Source: Thermoplasmata archaeon
GTDB taxonomy: Archaea; Thermoplasmatota; Thermoplasmata; Lutacidiplasmatales; UBA184
NCBI GenBank assembly: GCA_030043405.1
Contig: JASHXS010000147.1
Location: 1 to 13,838, forward strand
DNA length: 13,838 bases
Reading direction: 5' to 3'
Each line of letters opens with the position of its first letter. Within the stretch, counting starts at the first letter, position 1. Below the pieces are notes generated by a model. It worked only from the letters and a program-made list of their open reading frames with translations, was not told the DNA's origin and did no database searches. Made by a program: the position numbers and the translations under genes. This document shows, piece by piece, positions 1 to 6,934 of the stretch.

Positions 1-112
1 ACCGCGTCGCTGCCGGGCCGTCCCGTCGATTGGGTGGCCAGAATGGGTTGCCGGCGTCGCATCCCCCCCGACTTCACGGGGCGAGAGGGTCAGGGTGGGG
101 CGGTCCAGCGCA

Positions 113-185
113 AGCCAAGGGAGGGAATCGAACCCCCAGGAAGCGGATCTGCAGTCCGCCGCATTAACCATTCTGCCACCTTGGC
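113..185 (-). tRNA. tRNA-Cys (anticodon GCA)
   Basis: Read on the minus strand, this 73-nt segment folds as a complete cloverleaf. The acceptor stem is GCCAAGG paired with CCTTGGC. The anticodon stem GCGGA/TCCGC encloses the loop CTGCAGA, giving anticodon GCA (Cys). The T arm is GGGGG/CCCTC with loop TTCGATT, and the variable loop is five nucleotides. The D stem has three good pairs and one mismatch. The discriminator base is U73, an identity element of tRNA-Cys, which supports the anticodon reading. CCA is not encoded and no intron is present. A TATA-like element lies about 28 nt upstream, so the tRNA probably has its own promoter although it follows the PHP gene on the same strand. Confidence 0.95.
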
Positions 186-207
186 GCGGCGAGGGCGAGG
201 AGGGCGC

Positions 208-218
208 GGCTTAAAGCC
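208..218 (-). promoter_or_regulatory. TATA-like box for tRNA-Cys
   Basis: The minus strand reads GGCTTTAAGCC, an A/T island in very G+C-rich surroundings, centred about 28 nt before the first tRNA base. That is the usual archaeal TATA-box distance. The 11-mer is also an inverted repeat with 5-bp arms. It lies between the PHP stop and the tRNA, so it can serve only the tRNA. The assignment rests on position and composition. Confidence 0.55.
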
Positions 219-241
219 CTCGGGGCCCGCGCGACGCGCTC

Positions 242-922
242 TTAGATCGAGCGGAAGCCGCGCCGCAGGAACTGAGCGCCGGTGGAGAGCGCCAATCGAG
301 TCCGACCCGGCCAGGCCAGCGACCGTCCCCCGGGGGAGGTGGACCGTTTCCGAAGCGCCTCCAGCGCGTCGTCCACGGAACGCACTTCGTCGGGGAAGTA
401 GGTGTACGCCCGGCCGAGGTCGGGGAGCGCGTGCACGTCGCCCCCGCCGGTCGACGTGAGCGACCGCTGGGCGGCGAGATACTCGGCCCGCAAGTTGCTG
501 ACCTCCGAGTTGCGGCCGTTCCGCGCCTCCACTCCGGTGGCGGACAGCGACTCCGCGAGGTGGCGCCCCACCCCGTGTCGACGACGGAAGGGATGGGCCA
601 GGACCGATTCCCCTCCGTGGTCGCGGATCCATTCGACCGTCTCGGCCGCCGGACGGTGGGCGGGGGGGGCCTCATCGACCCCGTAGGCGAGGACGTGTCC
701 CTGCGAAGTGGAGACCTCGACGCCCGGAAGGAAGAGATAGCCTGGAAAGTCGTGTCGAAGCGCCGCCAGCTCCGCGTGGCCGGCGATGGAGTTGTGGTCC
801 GTGAGCGCAAAGCCCCGGAGACCCGCGTACGCCAACCGCTGCGCGATCGAGTCCAGGGTCAGGGACGAGTCCGGTGAGTGGCGGGAGTGGACGTGCAGAT
901 CGAGCCGAACGTCCGTCGTCAC
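242..922 (-). CDS. PHP-domain metal-dependent phosphoesterase
   Basis: This 226-residue protein carries the metal ligands of the PHP fold in order: the HxH of LDLHVHS (His10, His12), TDHNS (Asp42-His43), GVEVS (Glu69), GHVLAYG (His76), LAHPF (His110) and GGGDVHAL (Asp162, His164). PHP enzymes hydrolyse phosphoesters with a two- or three-metal centre. Relatives include TrpH/RNase AM-type nucleases, histidinol phosphatase and polymerase-linked PHP domains. The short stand-alone form with VEARNGRN resembles the TrpH-like branch, but the substrate cannot be read from sequence. The start is GTG at 922, overlapping the methionyl-tRNA synthetase stop as GTGA; no clear Shine-Dalgarno sequence precedes it, so translation is probably coupled. 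The last 35 or so residues are Arg/Ser-rich and outside the recognised fold. Confidence 0.85.
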   Translation of the reverse strand: MTTDVRLDLHVHSRHSPDSSLTLDSIAQRLAYAGLRGFALTDHNSIAGHAELAALRHDFPGYLFLPGVEVSTSQGHVLAYGVDEAPPAHRPAAETVEWIRDHGGESVLAHPFRRRHGVGRHLAESLSATGVEARNGRNSEVSNLRAEYLAAQRSLTSTGGGDVHALPDLGRAYTYFPDEVRSVDDALEALRKRSTSPGGRSLAWPGRTRLALSTGAQFLRRGFRSI

Positions 923-3174
923 CGGACCGCCGCCCCCGGAGGCACCGGTTCCGCCGGCTGTACGAGAGACCCGGGACCGAAGGTGATCACCGAACCGTGC
1001 GCGGCCTCCGCCGGGCGGGTGACCACCACGCCCCAGGCGTCCGCCGGCCAGGTCCCATCGACCTCGACGGTCGAGCCACCGACGTCGACGCGGCTCCGGC
1101 CATTGGGGTCCGAGCCGGTGACCCGGCCGACGCGCAGTCGGTAGCTGCTAAACTCCTCGTAGGAGATGGTCCGGTCCTCCCGCGAAGCGCTCGGCGCCAG
1201 GGCCCCGGCCGCCGTGCCCGCGGGCGGCGCGAGGAGGACGGGTCGGCCGTCCCGTTCGGCCGCCAGCACCATCCCCTGCGAGGTGATGCCCCGGATCGTA
1301 CGGGGCGCGAGGTTGGCGAGCACGACAATCCCGCGGTCGGGCAGCTGGTCGATCGGGTAGGCGCCCCGGATCCCGGCGACGATCGTCCGGGGTCGCTCCT
1401 CCCCCAGATCGACCTCCAAGACCAGGAGCCGATCCGCGGAGGGATGTTCGCGGGCCGATCGGATCACGCCCGCCCGGATCGAAAGTGGGGGGACCGAAGC
1501 GGTGGGAGGGGCCGGCGCCGGGGAACCGGGTTCGTCGGCAGCCTCCGCCCGCGGGAAGAGCGGTCGGACCTCGCCCAAGGCCTGGCCCGGCACGGGGGGT
1601 TCCAGGACGCGTTCCCAGTCCCCCGGTCCCGGAGGGTCGGAGTACCCGAGCATCCGGAACACCTCGGCGGCGGCGAACGGGAGTACCGGGGCGAGCCAGG
1701 TTGCGAGCGCCTTGAGCCGCCAGACCGATTCATAGAGGATCCGGGACCGCTCGGGTTCGTCCACCTGCCAGGGACGGGCCTCGTGGAACAGACGGTTCGA
1801 TTCCCGTACCGCCTCCAGCGTCCGGTCCAGGGCGGCCTTGAGGCGGACCCGCTCGTATTCCGCGGTGATCTCCCGATGGGTGTGGAGCAGCTTCTCGCCG
1901 GTCCCGCCGGCGAGGTCGGGGCGGTACAGCTCGGGCGGGGCGGGGATGCGGCCCCCGTAGCGGTCCCGGACCAGGACCAGGGTACGCTGCACGAGGTTCC
2001 CGAACTGGTTGGCGAGGATCTCGTCCCGGACCTTCTCGAGTTCGTCCCAGTCGAGCTCCGTGTCGTGGTTCTCGGGCGCGAGCAGCGCCGCGTAGAACCG
2101 GATCACGTCCGGGGGGTAATGGGCCAGGAGCGACGGGTGAAAGGCGTCTCGGCCGGCGGCCTTGGACTTGGAGAGCTTGCCCCCCTGGATCAGGAGCCAC
2201 TCATTCGCCGGTACGTCGTCCGGCAGATGCAGGCCGCCGACCCCCAGCAGCATGCCCGGCCACAGGATCGTGTGATGGAACTTGTTGTCCTTCCCGAGGA
2301 AGTAGTAGTGCCGGGCGGGCTCGCGTTCGTCCCAGTACCGACGCCAGGCCTCCGGCCGTCCGCTGCGGACCGCCCACTCCTTCGAGGCCGATAAGTATCC
2401 GATGAGCGCCTCGAACCAGACGTAGAATCGCTTGGTATCGTACCCGTCCAGCGGGAGGGGGACACCCCAGTCGATGTCCCGCGTGATGGGCGTGGGGTGG
2501 AGGCCCTCGGCCAGGAAGTTCTCGGCCACCTTCCGCGTCCCGGGTCGCCAGTCGGGATGGGCCCCGACGTAGGCGGCGATCTGCGGTTGGAGCTTGTCGA
2601 GCTCGATGTAGAACTGCTCCGTCGGCCGGAACTCGGCGGGCGTGCCGCAGAGCGCGCATCGCGGGGACCCGAGTTCCTTCGGTTCCAGGGGACGGCCGCA
2701 ATTGTCGCACTCGTCCCCGCGCGCGGTCGGCGACCCGCAGTGCGGGCACGTCCCGACGAGGTAGCGATCCGGGAGAAACCGGGCGTGGTTCGGGCAGTAG
2801 GCGCCCTCGGTGGTGCGTCGCTGGATGAAACCGTGTTCCAAGAGCGCGAGGAAGATCTCCTGCGTGGTCCGCTGGTGCAGCACCGTGTGGGTCGTCGTGA
2901 AGAGGTCGAAGGAGATCCCCAATCGGTCGAAGGCCTCCTTGTTGATCCGGTGAAACCGCTCGGAGAGCTCGGCCGGCGTCACCCCCTCCCGCTCGGCCGC
3001 GACGAGGGCCGGCGTCCCGTGGGCATCCGACCCCGAGACCATGAGTACCTCGTCGCCCCGGAGGCGGTGGAACCGGGCGAACACGTCGGCGGCGACGTAC
3101 GTGCTGGCCAGTTGCCCCAGGTGGAAGGGCCCGTTCGCGTACGGCCACGCGACGCCGATGAAGATGCGGCCCAC
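919..3174 (-). CDS. metG: Methionyl-tRNA synthetase with C-terminal tRNA-binding domain
   Basis: This 751-residue cytosolic class I synthetase attaches methionine to initiator and elongator tRNA-Met. The HIGH-type motif is HLGQ at residues 18-21. Two zinc knuckles follow: Cys127/His130 with Cys143/Cys146, then Cys156/Cys159 with Cys173/Cys176. The KMSKS-type motif is KLSKS at 333-337, and an all-helical anticodon-binding domain runs to about 530. After a Pro/Ala linker (about 550-563) comes an EMAPII/Trbp111-like OB-fold tRNA-binding domain (564-660). A final stretch (about 670-735) begins like the same fold again. The open frame reaches back to 3273, but GTG at 3174 is preferred: it directly precedes the conserved GRIFIGVAWPYANG start and has GGAGGG six nt upstream. 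It is the first gene of a unit with the PHP gene, which overlaps it by four bases. Confidence 0.96.
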   Translation of the reverse strand: MGRIFIGVAWPYANGPFHLGQLASTYVAADVFARFHRLRGDEVLMVSGSDAHGTPALVAAEREGVTPAELSERFHRINKEAFDRLGISFDLFTTTHTVLHQRTTQEIFLALLEHGFIQRRTTEGAYCPNHARFLPDRYLVGTCPHCGSPTARGDECDNCGRPLEPKELGSPRCALCGTPAEFRPTEQFYIELDKLQPQIAAYVGAHPDWRPGTRKVAENFLAEGLHPTPITRDIDWGVPLPLDGYDTKRFYVWFEALIGYLSASKEWAVRSGRPEAWRRYWDEREPARHYYFLGKDNKFHHTILWPGMLLGVGGLHLPDDVPANEWLLIQGGKLSKSKAAGRDAFHPSLLAHYPPDVIRFYAALLAPENHDTELDWDELEKVRDEILANQFGNLVQRTLVLVRDRYGGRIPAPPELYRPDLAGGTGEKLLHTHREITAEYERVRLKAALDRTLEAVRESNRLFHEARPWQVDEPERSRILYESVWRLKALATWLAPVLPFAAAEVFRMLGYSDPPGPGDWERVLEPPVPGQALGEVRPLFPRAEAADEPGSPAPAPPTASVPPLSIRAGVIRSAREHPSADRLLVLEVDLGEERPRTIVAGIRGAYPIDQLPDRGIVVLANLAPRTIRGITSQGMVLAAERDGRPVLLAPPAGTAAGALAPSASREDRTISYEEFSSYRLRVGRVTGSDPNGRSRVDVGGSTVEVDGTWPADAWGVVVTRPAEAAHGSVITFGPGSLVQPAEPVPPGAAVR

Positions 3175-3180
3175 GAGGGT

Positions 3181-3186
3181 CCCTCC
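3181..3186 (-). promoter_or_regulatory. Ribosome binding site deciding the metG start
   Basis: GGAGGG on the minus strand stands six nt before GTG at 3174. It selects this start over the upstream in-frame ATG at 3273, whose 33-residue extension has no family counterpart. Confidence 0.75.
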
Positions 3187-3208
3187 GGGGCAAATGGCCC
3201 CTGAGCGC

Positions 3209-3220
3209 CCTAAACCTTTG
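3209..3220 (-). promoter_or_regulatory. Possible TATA box for metG
   Basis: The minus strand reads CAAAGGTTTAGG here, an A/T-richer patch in the divergent gap. With standard archaeal spacing the transcript would start near 3187, just ahead of the GGAGGG ribosome binding site, giving a leader of about 12 nt. The match to a TATA box is modest. Confidence 0.4.
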
Positions 3221-3273
3221 CGAGCGACCGGGCTTCCTGCGGCCGCGCTCGGCGACACCGCCGCACGGCGCAC

Positions 3274-3286
3274 GATAAGGGTAAAG
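3274..3286 (+). promoter_or_regulatory. TATA-like promoter element for the aminotransferase
   Basis: GATAAGGGTAAAG contains two overlapping candidate boxes. The second, centred near 3284, lies about 28 nt before the ATG at 3312, so the mRNA would begin at or next to the start codon. No Shine-Dalgarno sequence precedes that ATG, which agrees with leaderless translation. Confidence 0.55.
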
Positions 3287-3311
3287 AGGGGTCCGTCCCG
3301 TTCCGCGCGGA

Positions 3312-4445
3312 ATGGTGGCCGAGCGGACGCGACGCGTCGAGATCTCGGGCATCCGGCGGATGTTCGAGGCCGCGCCGCCCAACTCGATCAACCTCGGATT
3401 GGGGGAGCCGGACTTCGAACCCCCCCGGGAAGTGGTCGAGGCGCTGTGCCGGTCGGTCGAGAACGGCGGCAACCACTACGGACCGACGGCCGGCATCCTG
3501 CCGCTGCGGGACCACGTCGCCGCCCGGTACGTCGACCGGGACCCCAAGACCAGCCGCCAGAACGTGATCATCACGGCGAGCGGCTCGGAGGGCCTCATGT
3601 CGACCGCCCTGGCCCTCTACGACCCCGGCGACGAGGTCCTCGTGCCGAACCCGGGCTTCGTCCTCTACGGACCGCACGCGCGGCTCGCGGGCGCGGTCCC
3701 CATCCCGTACTCCCTCACGGAGGAGCGGAAATTCCAGCCCGACTTCGAGGAACTGGAGCGGCTGGTCACTCGTCGGACGCGGGCCCTCGTCGTGAACAGC
3801 CCATCGAACCCCACCGGTGGCATGTTCCCCGAACGGACGATCGACCGGCTGGTCGAGTTCGCCGAGCGCAAGAACCTCACGATCGTCTCGGACGAGGTGT
3901 ACGACGAGATCGTCTACGAGGGGAAGTTCGCCTCCTTCTGGGGGAAGACCGACCGGGTCGTGGTCGTCAACTCCTTCTCCAAGACCTACGCGGTCACGGG
4001 TTGGCGCCTGGGATTCCTGCTCGCCCCCGCACCGTTGGCCGTCGAACTGAACAAGATCCATTACCACATCATGGCGTGTCCGCCGACCCCGGCCCAGGTT
4101 GCGATCGTCGCGGGATTCGACGCCGGGCACGAGGCGACCCGCAAGATGGTGCGCGAGTTCAAGGTCCGACGGGACCTCGTGACCCGATTGCTCCGGAGCA
4201 TCCCGGGCGTGTCGGTGGTGCGCCCGCAGGGGGCGTTCTACGCGTTCCCCAAGGTCGACCTGGGCCTGTCGACCACCCAGGTCGCCACCGGTCTGCTGCA
4301 GCGGGGCGTCATCACCACGCCGGGCGACGCGTTTGGCAGCCTGGGGGAGGGCCATCTGCGCATCTCCTTCGCCAACTCCCGGGAGAAATTGCGCGCGGGC
4401 CTGGGACTGTTCCGCGACTTCGCGGAGGACGCGGTCGCCGGATGA
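3312..4445 (+). CDS. Class I/II PLP-dependent aminotransferase
   Basis: This 377-residue fold-type I PLP enzyme belongs to the AspC/aromatic aminotransferase superfamily. Visible motifs are NLGLGEPDF near the N terminus, NSPSNPTGG with Asn166, SDEVYDEI with Asp194 and Tyr197, SFSKTYAVTGWRLG with the PLP lysine at 224, and HLRISF with the substrate-carboxylate arginine at 350. Length is normal for the family. Such enzymes exchange amino groups between amino acids and 2-oxo acids in the cytosol; aspartate, alanine, aromatic or other donors are all possible. It is transcribed away from metG, apparently from a leaderless promoter. GTG immediately after the ATG is an alternative start that changes little. 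Its stop overlaps a possible small ORF as ATGA, and the next long gene is convergent. Confidence 0.92.
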   Translation: MVAERTRRVEISGIRRMFEAAPPNSINLGLGEPDFEPPREVVEALCRSVENGGNHYGPTAGILPLRDHVAARYVDRDPKTSRQNVIITASGSEGLMSTALALYDPGDEVLVPNPGFVLYGPHARLAGAVPIPYSLTEERKFQPDFEELERLVTRRTRALVVNSPSNPTGGMFPERTIDRLVEFAERKNLTIVSDEVYDEIVYEGKFASFWGKTDRVVVVNSFSKTYAVTGWRLGFLLAPAPLAVELNKIHYHIMACPPTPAQVAIVAGFDAGHEATRKMVREFKVRRDLVTRLLRSIPGVSVVRPQGAFYAFPKVDLGLSTTQVATGLLQRGVITTPGDAFGSLGEGHLRISFANSREKLRAGLGLFRDFAEDAVAG

Positions 4446-4585
4446 TCCTGAGCTGGTTGGGTTGGCTGTTCGAGGGCGTCGGTCGGGCCCGCGGCGGCGA
4501 GTCCGGTTCGGACCTCGCGCATCTGGGCGGCGAGCTCCGACGGTTGGACCGGCCCCCCGCTCAGGCGCTGGCCAGTTCCCGATAG
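4442..4585 (+). CDS. Possible small protein overlapping the aminotransferase stop
   Basis: A 47-codon ORF starts with ATG inside the aminotransferase stop (ATGA) and ends with TAG at 4583-4585, 25 nt into the 3' end of the convergent glycosyltransferase. The product would start MILSWLGWLFEGVG, a short hydrophobic or amphipathic stretch, followed by a polar Gly/Arg-rich tail ending in ALASSR. I recognise no family. The overlap is the kind used for translational coupling, and the ORF fills the otherwise empty convergent gap. Long spurious frames are frequent in DNA this rich in G+C, so it may be chance. Confidence 0.3.
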   Translation: MILSWLGWLFEGVGRARGGESGSDLAHLGGELRRLDRPPAQALASSR

Positions 4586-5712
4586 AGCGCGAGGTGGCGC
4601 TGGGCCGCCACGGACCAGTCGTAACCCTGCACCCGCTCGGCCGCGACCCGAGCGAGGGCCCGCGTCGTGGACGGGTCCGAGAGCACGGCGGTCAGGGCGT
4701 CCGCGAGGGCCGGGGCATCGCCGTACGGGACCTGACGCCCCGCTCGTCCCTGGTCGAGCACCTCAGGCACTCCCCCGACCGACGTCGCGACCAGGGGAGT
4801 CCCGGCCACCATGCCCATCAGGAGCACCAGGCCGAAGGCCTCCCACTCAGACGGGAGCACGAGGGCCGAGGCGCCCCGGATGATGGCCCGGGTGGCGCCC
4901 GCCCCCTGCCACCCGAGGAAGATGAGGAGGTCGCCGACTCCCCGGGCCTTCGCCTGGGCTTCGAGCTCGGACTGGACGCCCCAGTCGGGTCCGGCGAATA
5001 CGACGGGCCGCCGGAACCGGGGTTCCATCCGCGCGAGGGCGTCGACCAGGTACGGAAGTCCCTTGTTGGACGCCATTCGTCCGTGGAAGACGAAGTACTC
5101 CGGCGGTAGACCGGGAGGCGGATGGTCCGCCGCTGGCGTCGACCACTCTGCGAGGTTGATCCCGGGCGGGATGATGCGGATGCCCTCGGCCGGCGCGAAC
5201 TCGCGAACGAGCCCGGCCTCGCGCTCGGTCTCGACCACCAACGCCTTCGCCACCCGGTAGGCCGTGGCGCCGAACCCGACGTCCTGGAGCCGGAGCATCG
5301 CCCGCTTCCACCCGGGTTCTCGGCGGTCGGCCGGGTGGTAATGAGTCGACACGACCAGCGGGATCCCGCGTCGATCCGCGACGGCCGCGGACTGGAGGAC
5401 GTGCCCGTACCGGTGCGAGTGGGCGTGAATCACGTCGATCCCGTCGCCCGCCAGCGCGTCCATCAGCCCGACCATCATCGGGAGCGTGAGGCCGGGGATC
5501 ATGCGCTTGCGAACCGCGAACCGTCGGACCGGGATCCCGTCGACGACCGGTCGATAGTTCGAGCGCCGGTCCCATTCCGACTCGTCGTAGAGGTCGCTCG
5601 CGTACACCGAAATGTCCGTCCCGGCGGCGGCCAGGCGGCGGGTCACTTCGTAGACGTTGGTCTCGACGCCCCCGGGGGCGTCGAACCGGAGCGCGACCTG
5701 GGCGACTTTCAC
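4561..5712 (-). CDS. GT4-family glycosyltransferase with an altered EX7E motif
   Basis: This 383-residue GT-B fold enzyme belongs to the GT4 family, retaining transferases that move a sugar from a nucleotide-sugar to a lipid or glycan. The N-terminal half has PGGVETNVYEV (acceptor side), HAHSHRYGH and THYHP; the C-terminal half has GRMASNKGL, with Arg212 and Lys217 placed to bind the donor diphosphate, and PSEWEAFGLVLL. The family EX7E motif has its first glutamate (Glu291), but the second position is Met299. No membrane segment is evident. The start is GTG at 5712, overlapping the upstream glycosyltransferase stop as GTGA, with GAGGTG eight nt ahead of it. It is probably the last gene of the unit and a diverged paralogue of its neighbour. 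Given the cluster, a sulfoquinovosyl or accompanying sugar donor is possible but not shown. Confidence 0.88.
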   Translation of the reverse strand: MKVAQVALRFDAPGGVETNVYEVTRRLAAAGTDISVYASDLYDESEWDRRSNYRPVVDGIPVRRFAVRKRMIPGLTLPMMVGLMDALAGDGIDVIHAHSHRYGHVLQSAAVADRRGIPLVVSTHYHPADRREPGWKRAMLRLQDVGFGATAYRVAKALVVETEREAGLVREFAPAEGIRIIPPGINLAEWSTPAADHPPPGLPPEYFVFHGRMASNKGLPYLVDALARMEPRFRRPVVFAGPDWGVQSELEAQAKARGVGDLLIFLGWQGAGATRAIIRGASALVLPSEWEAFGLVLLMGMVAGTPLVATSVGGVPEVLDQGRAGRQVPYGDAPALADALTAVLSDPSTTRALARVAAERVQGYDWSVAAQRHLALYRELASA

Positions 5713-6887
5713 GAACCGCGCACCTCACGATACACCCGCTCGAGGCCATCGACCAGCCGGTCCCAGGTGTACCGAGGGACCACCTGGTCGCGGCCGTACG
5801 CCCCCAGCTGCTGGGCCAACGACGGATCCGACCAGAGCCGGGCCATCGCATTCGCGAGCGCGGGGACGTCGCCGGGCGGAACCAGAAGGCCCGCCTTTCC
5901 ATCCTCCACGAACTCCGGGATACCGCCCACGCGGGAGGCGACCACCGGAGTCCCCTGGGCCAACGCCTCCAGCAGGACGAGCCCGAAGGCCTCGTACTCG
6001 CTCGGCAGGGCCACCAGCCGGGCCTGTTGATAGGCGTCGGCCAAGAGTCCCTCGTCGTCGACGTGGCCCAGCACCCGCACGCGACGCTCCAACCCCCGTT
6101 GTCGGGCCCGGCCCTCGACGGCGGGCCGCATGCCCCCGTCGGCCCCCACCAACACGAGCGAGAGCTCCGGAAACTGCGGGGCGAGGGTCGCGACGGCCTC
6201 CACGAGCGGAAGCAGGCCCTTGTTGGACGCCAGGCGGCCGACGAAGAGCACGAAGGGGCCGTCGATCCCGTATCGCGTTCGGAAGGCGCCCGGGGCGGGT
6301 GGCGGGGGCAACGGTGAGTAACCGGGCGGGATGATGGACACGGGCGGCAGCGGGAATCCGGGAGCCCGGAGGAGCCGCTCCTCTTCTCGAGTTTGGACGA
6401 TCACCCGCGCGGCCGAATGGACGATCGGAGCGGCGAGCGAGCGGTCGTAGAACCCCCGAATGCGATGGCGCAGCCAACCGCCTTCGATCGACCAGATCGG
6501 GTGGAAGTGGGCGGTCAGTACGAAAGGCGTGCCGGACCGGCGGCCAAAGCGTCGGGCGACGGCCACCTGGTGCGTCCCGTAGGTGTGGACGTGGACGAGG
6601 TCCGGCGTCGCCTGAGCTAAGGAGGACCCGAGTCCGCGGAAGAACGGGTAATGGAGGGCCCCCGGGAGCGAGAACGCGGGGAGCCGATGTACCTCCCCGA
6701 ACGGCGCCCTCTCCTCACGGGGCACCGACGGGGAGAGGCGCTCCCACGGGAATTCCCGGTAGAGGTCGCTGGTGAACACGTCGACTCGGTGGCCGCGCTC
6801 GCCCAGCCGCGTGGCGATCGCGGCCACGTGCCGTTCCACCCCGCCGGGCCCGGGGGGGTACCGGGTCGAGACCTGGGCGACCTTCAC
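5709..6887 (-). CDS. GT4-family glycosyltransferase
   Basis: This 392-residue GT-B retaining glycosyltransferase has all the expected family marks: PGPGGVERHV near the N terminus, HVHTYGTH, LTAHFHP, GRLASNKGL with Arg218 and Lys223, and EAFGLVLLEAL, in which Glu299 and Glu307 form an intact EX7E motif. A proline-rich linker (SPLPPPPAPG, about 201-210) joins the two Rossmann halves. It shares its opening MKVAQV, the SDLY segment and overall layout with the next gene, so the two look like a tandem duplication. Relatives include SqdX/SQD2 (sulfoquinovosyl to diacylglycerol), PimB and MshA; sequence alone does not separate these. The start is GTG at 6887. It has no Shine-Dalgarno sequence but a TATA-like box 29 nt upstream, so the message is probably leaderless. 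Confidence 0.92.
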   Translation of the reverse strand: MKVAQVSTRYPPGPGGVERHVAAIATRLGERGHRVDVFTSDLYREFPWERLSPSVPREERAPFGEVHRLPAFSLPGALHYPFFRGLGSSLAQATPDLVHVHTYGTHQVAVARRFGRRSGTPFVLTAHFHPIWSIEGGWLRHRIRGFYDRSLAAPIVHSAARVIVQTREEERLLRAPGFPLPPVSIIPPGYSPLPPPPAPGAFRTRYGIDGPFVLFVGRLASNKGLLPLVEAVATLAPQFPELSLVLVGADGGMRPAVEGRARQRGLERRVRVLGHVDDEGLLADAYQQARLVALPSEYEAFGLVLLEALAQGTPVVASRVGGIPEFVEDGKAGLLVPPGDVPALANAMARLWSDPSLAQQLGAYGRDQVVPRYTWDRLVDGLERVYREVRGS

Positions 6888-6910
6888 GGGAGGAGGTTAC
6901 CGCCTCGGCC

Positions 6911-6920
6911 GCTTGATAAG
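6911..6920 (-). promoter_or_regulatory. TATA-like box for the glycosyltransferase pair
   Basis: The minus strand reads CTTATCAAGC, centred about 29 nt before GTG at 6887, within the 47-nt gap after the M20 gene. Transcription would start at or within a few bases of the start codon. The glycosyltransferases may therefore form their own unit, in addition to any read-through from upstream. Confidence 0.6.
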
Positions 6921-6934
6921 GCCGCGGGCGGACC

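Noticed and set aside
1..112. Stretch before the tRNA, including a minus-strand ATG at 62 whose frame is open to the window edge (MRRRQPILATQS...)
   Set aside because: Only about 20 codons are visible, there is no convincing ribosome binding site (just a G run), and no family is recognisable. It could be the start of a downstream gene but cannot be supported.
219..241. Short G+C inverted repeat (GCGC-GTC-GCGC) after the PHP stop, considered as a terminator
   Set aside because: The stem is only four base pairs, no T run follows, and archaeal termination depends mainly on oligo-T tracts.
34..459. Plus-strand open frame of 141 codons
   Set aside because: It runs through the tRNA-Cys gene and antisense to the PHP gene, and its product is Arg/Pro/Gly-rich as expected for a shadow frame in G+C-rich DNA.
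3175..3273. N-terminal extension of MetRS from ATG at 3273
   Set aside because: It has no family counterpart and would place the start within the divergent promoter region; GTG at 3174 has a well-placed GGAGGG.
4446..4560. Convergent gap checked for a terminator or regulatory RNA
   Set aside because: No oligo-T run or strong hairpin was seen; the only structure is the possible small ORF reported separately.
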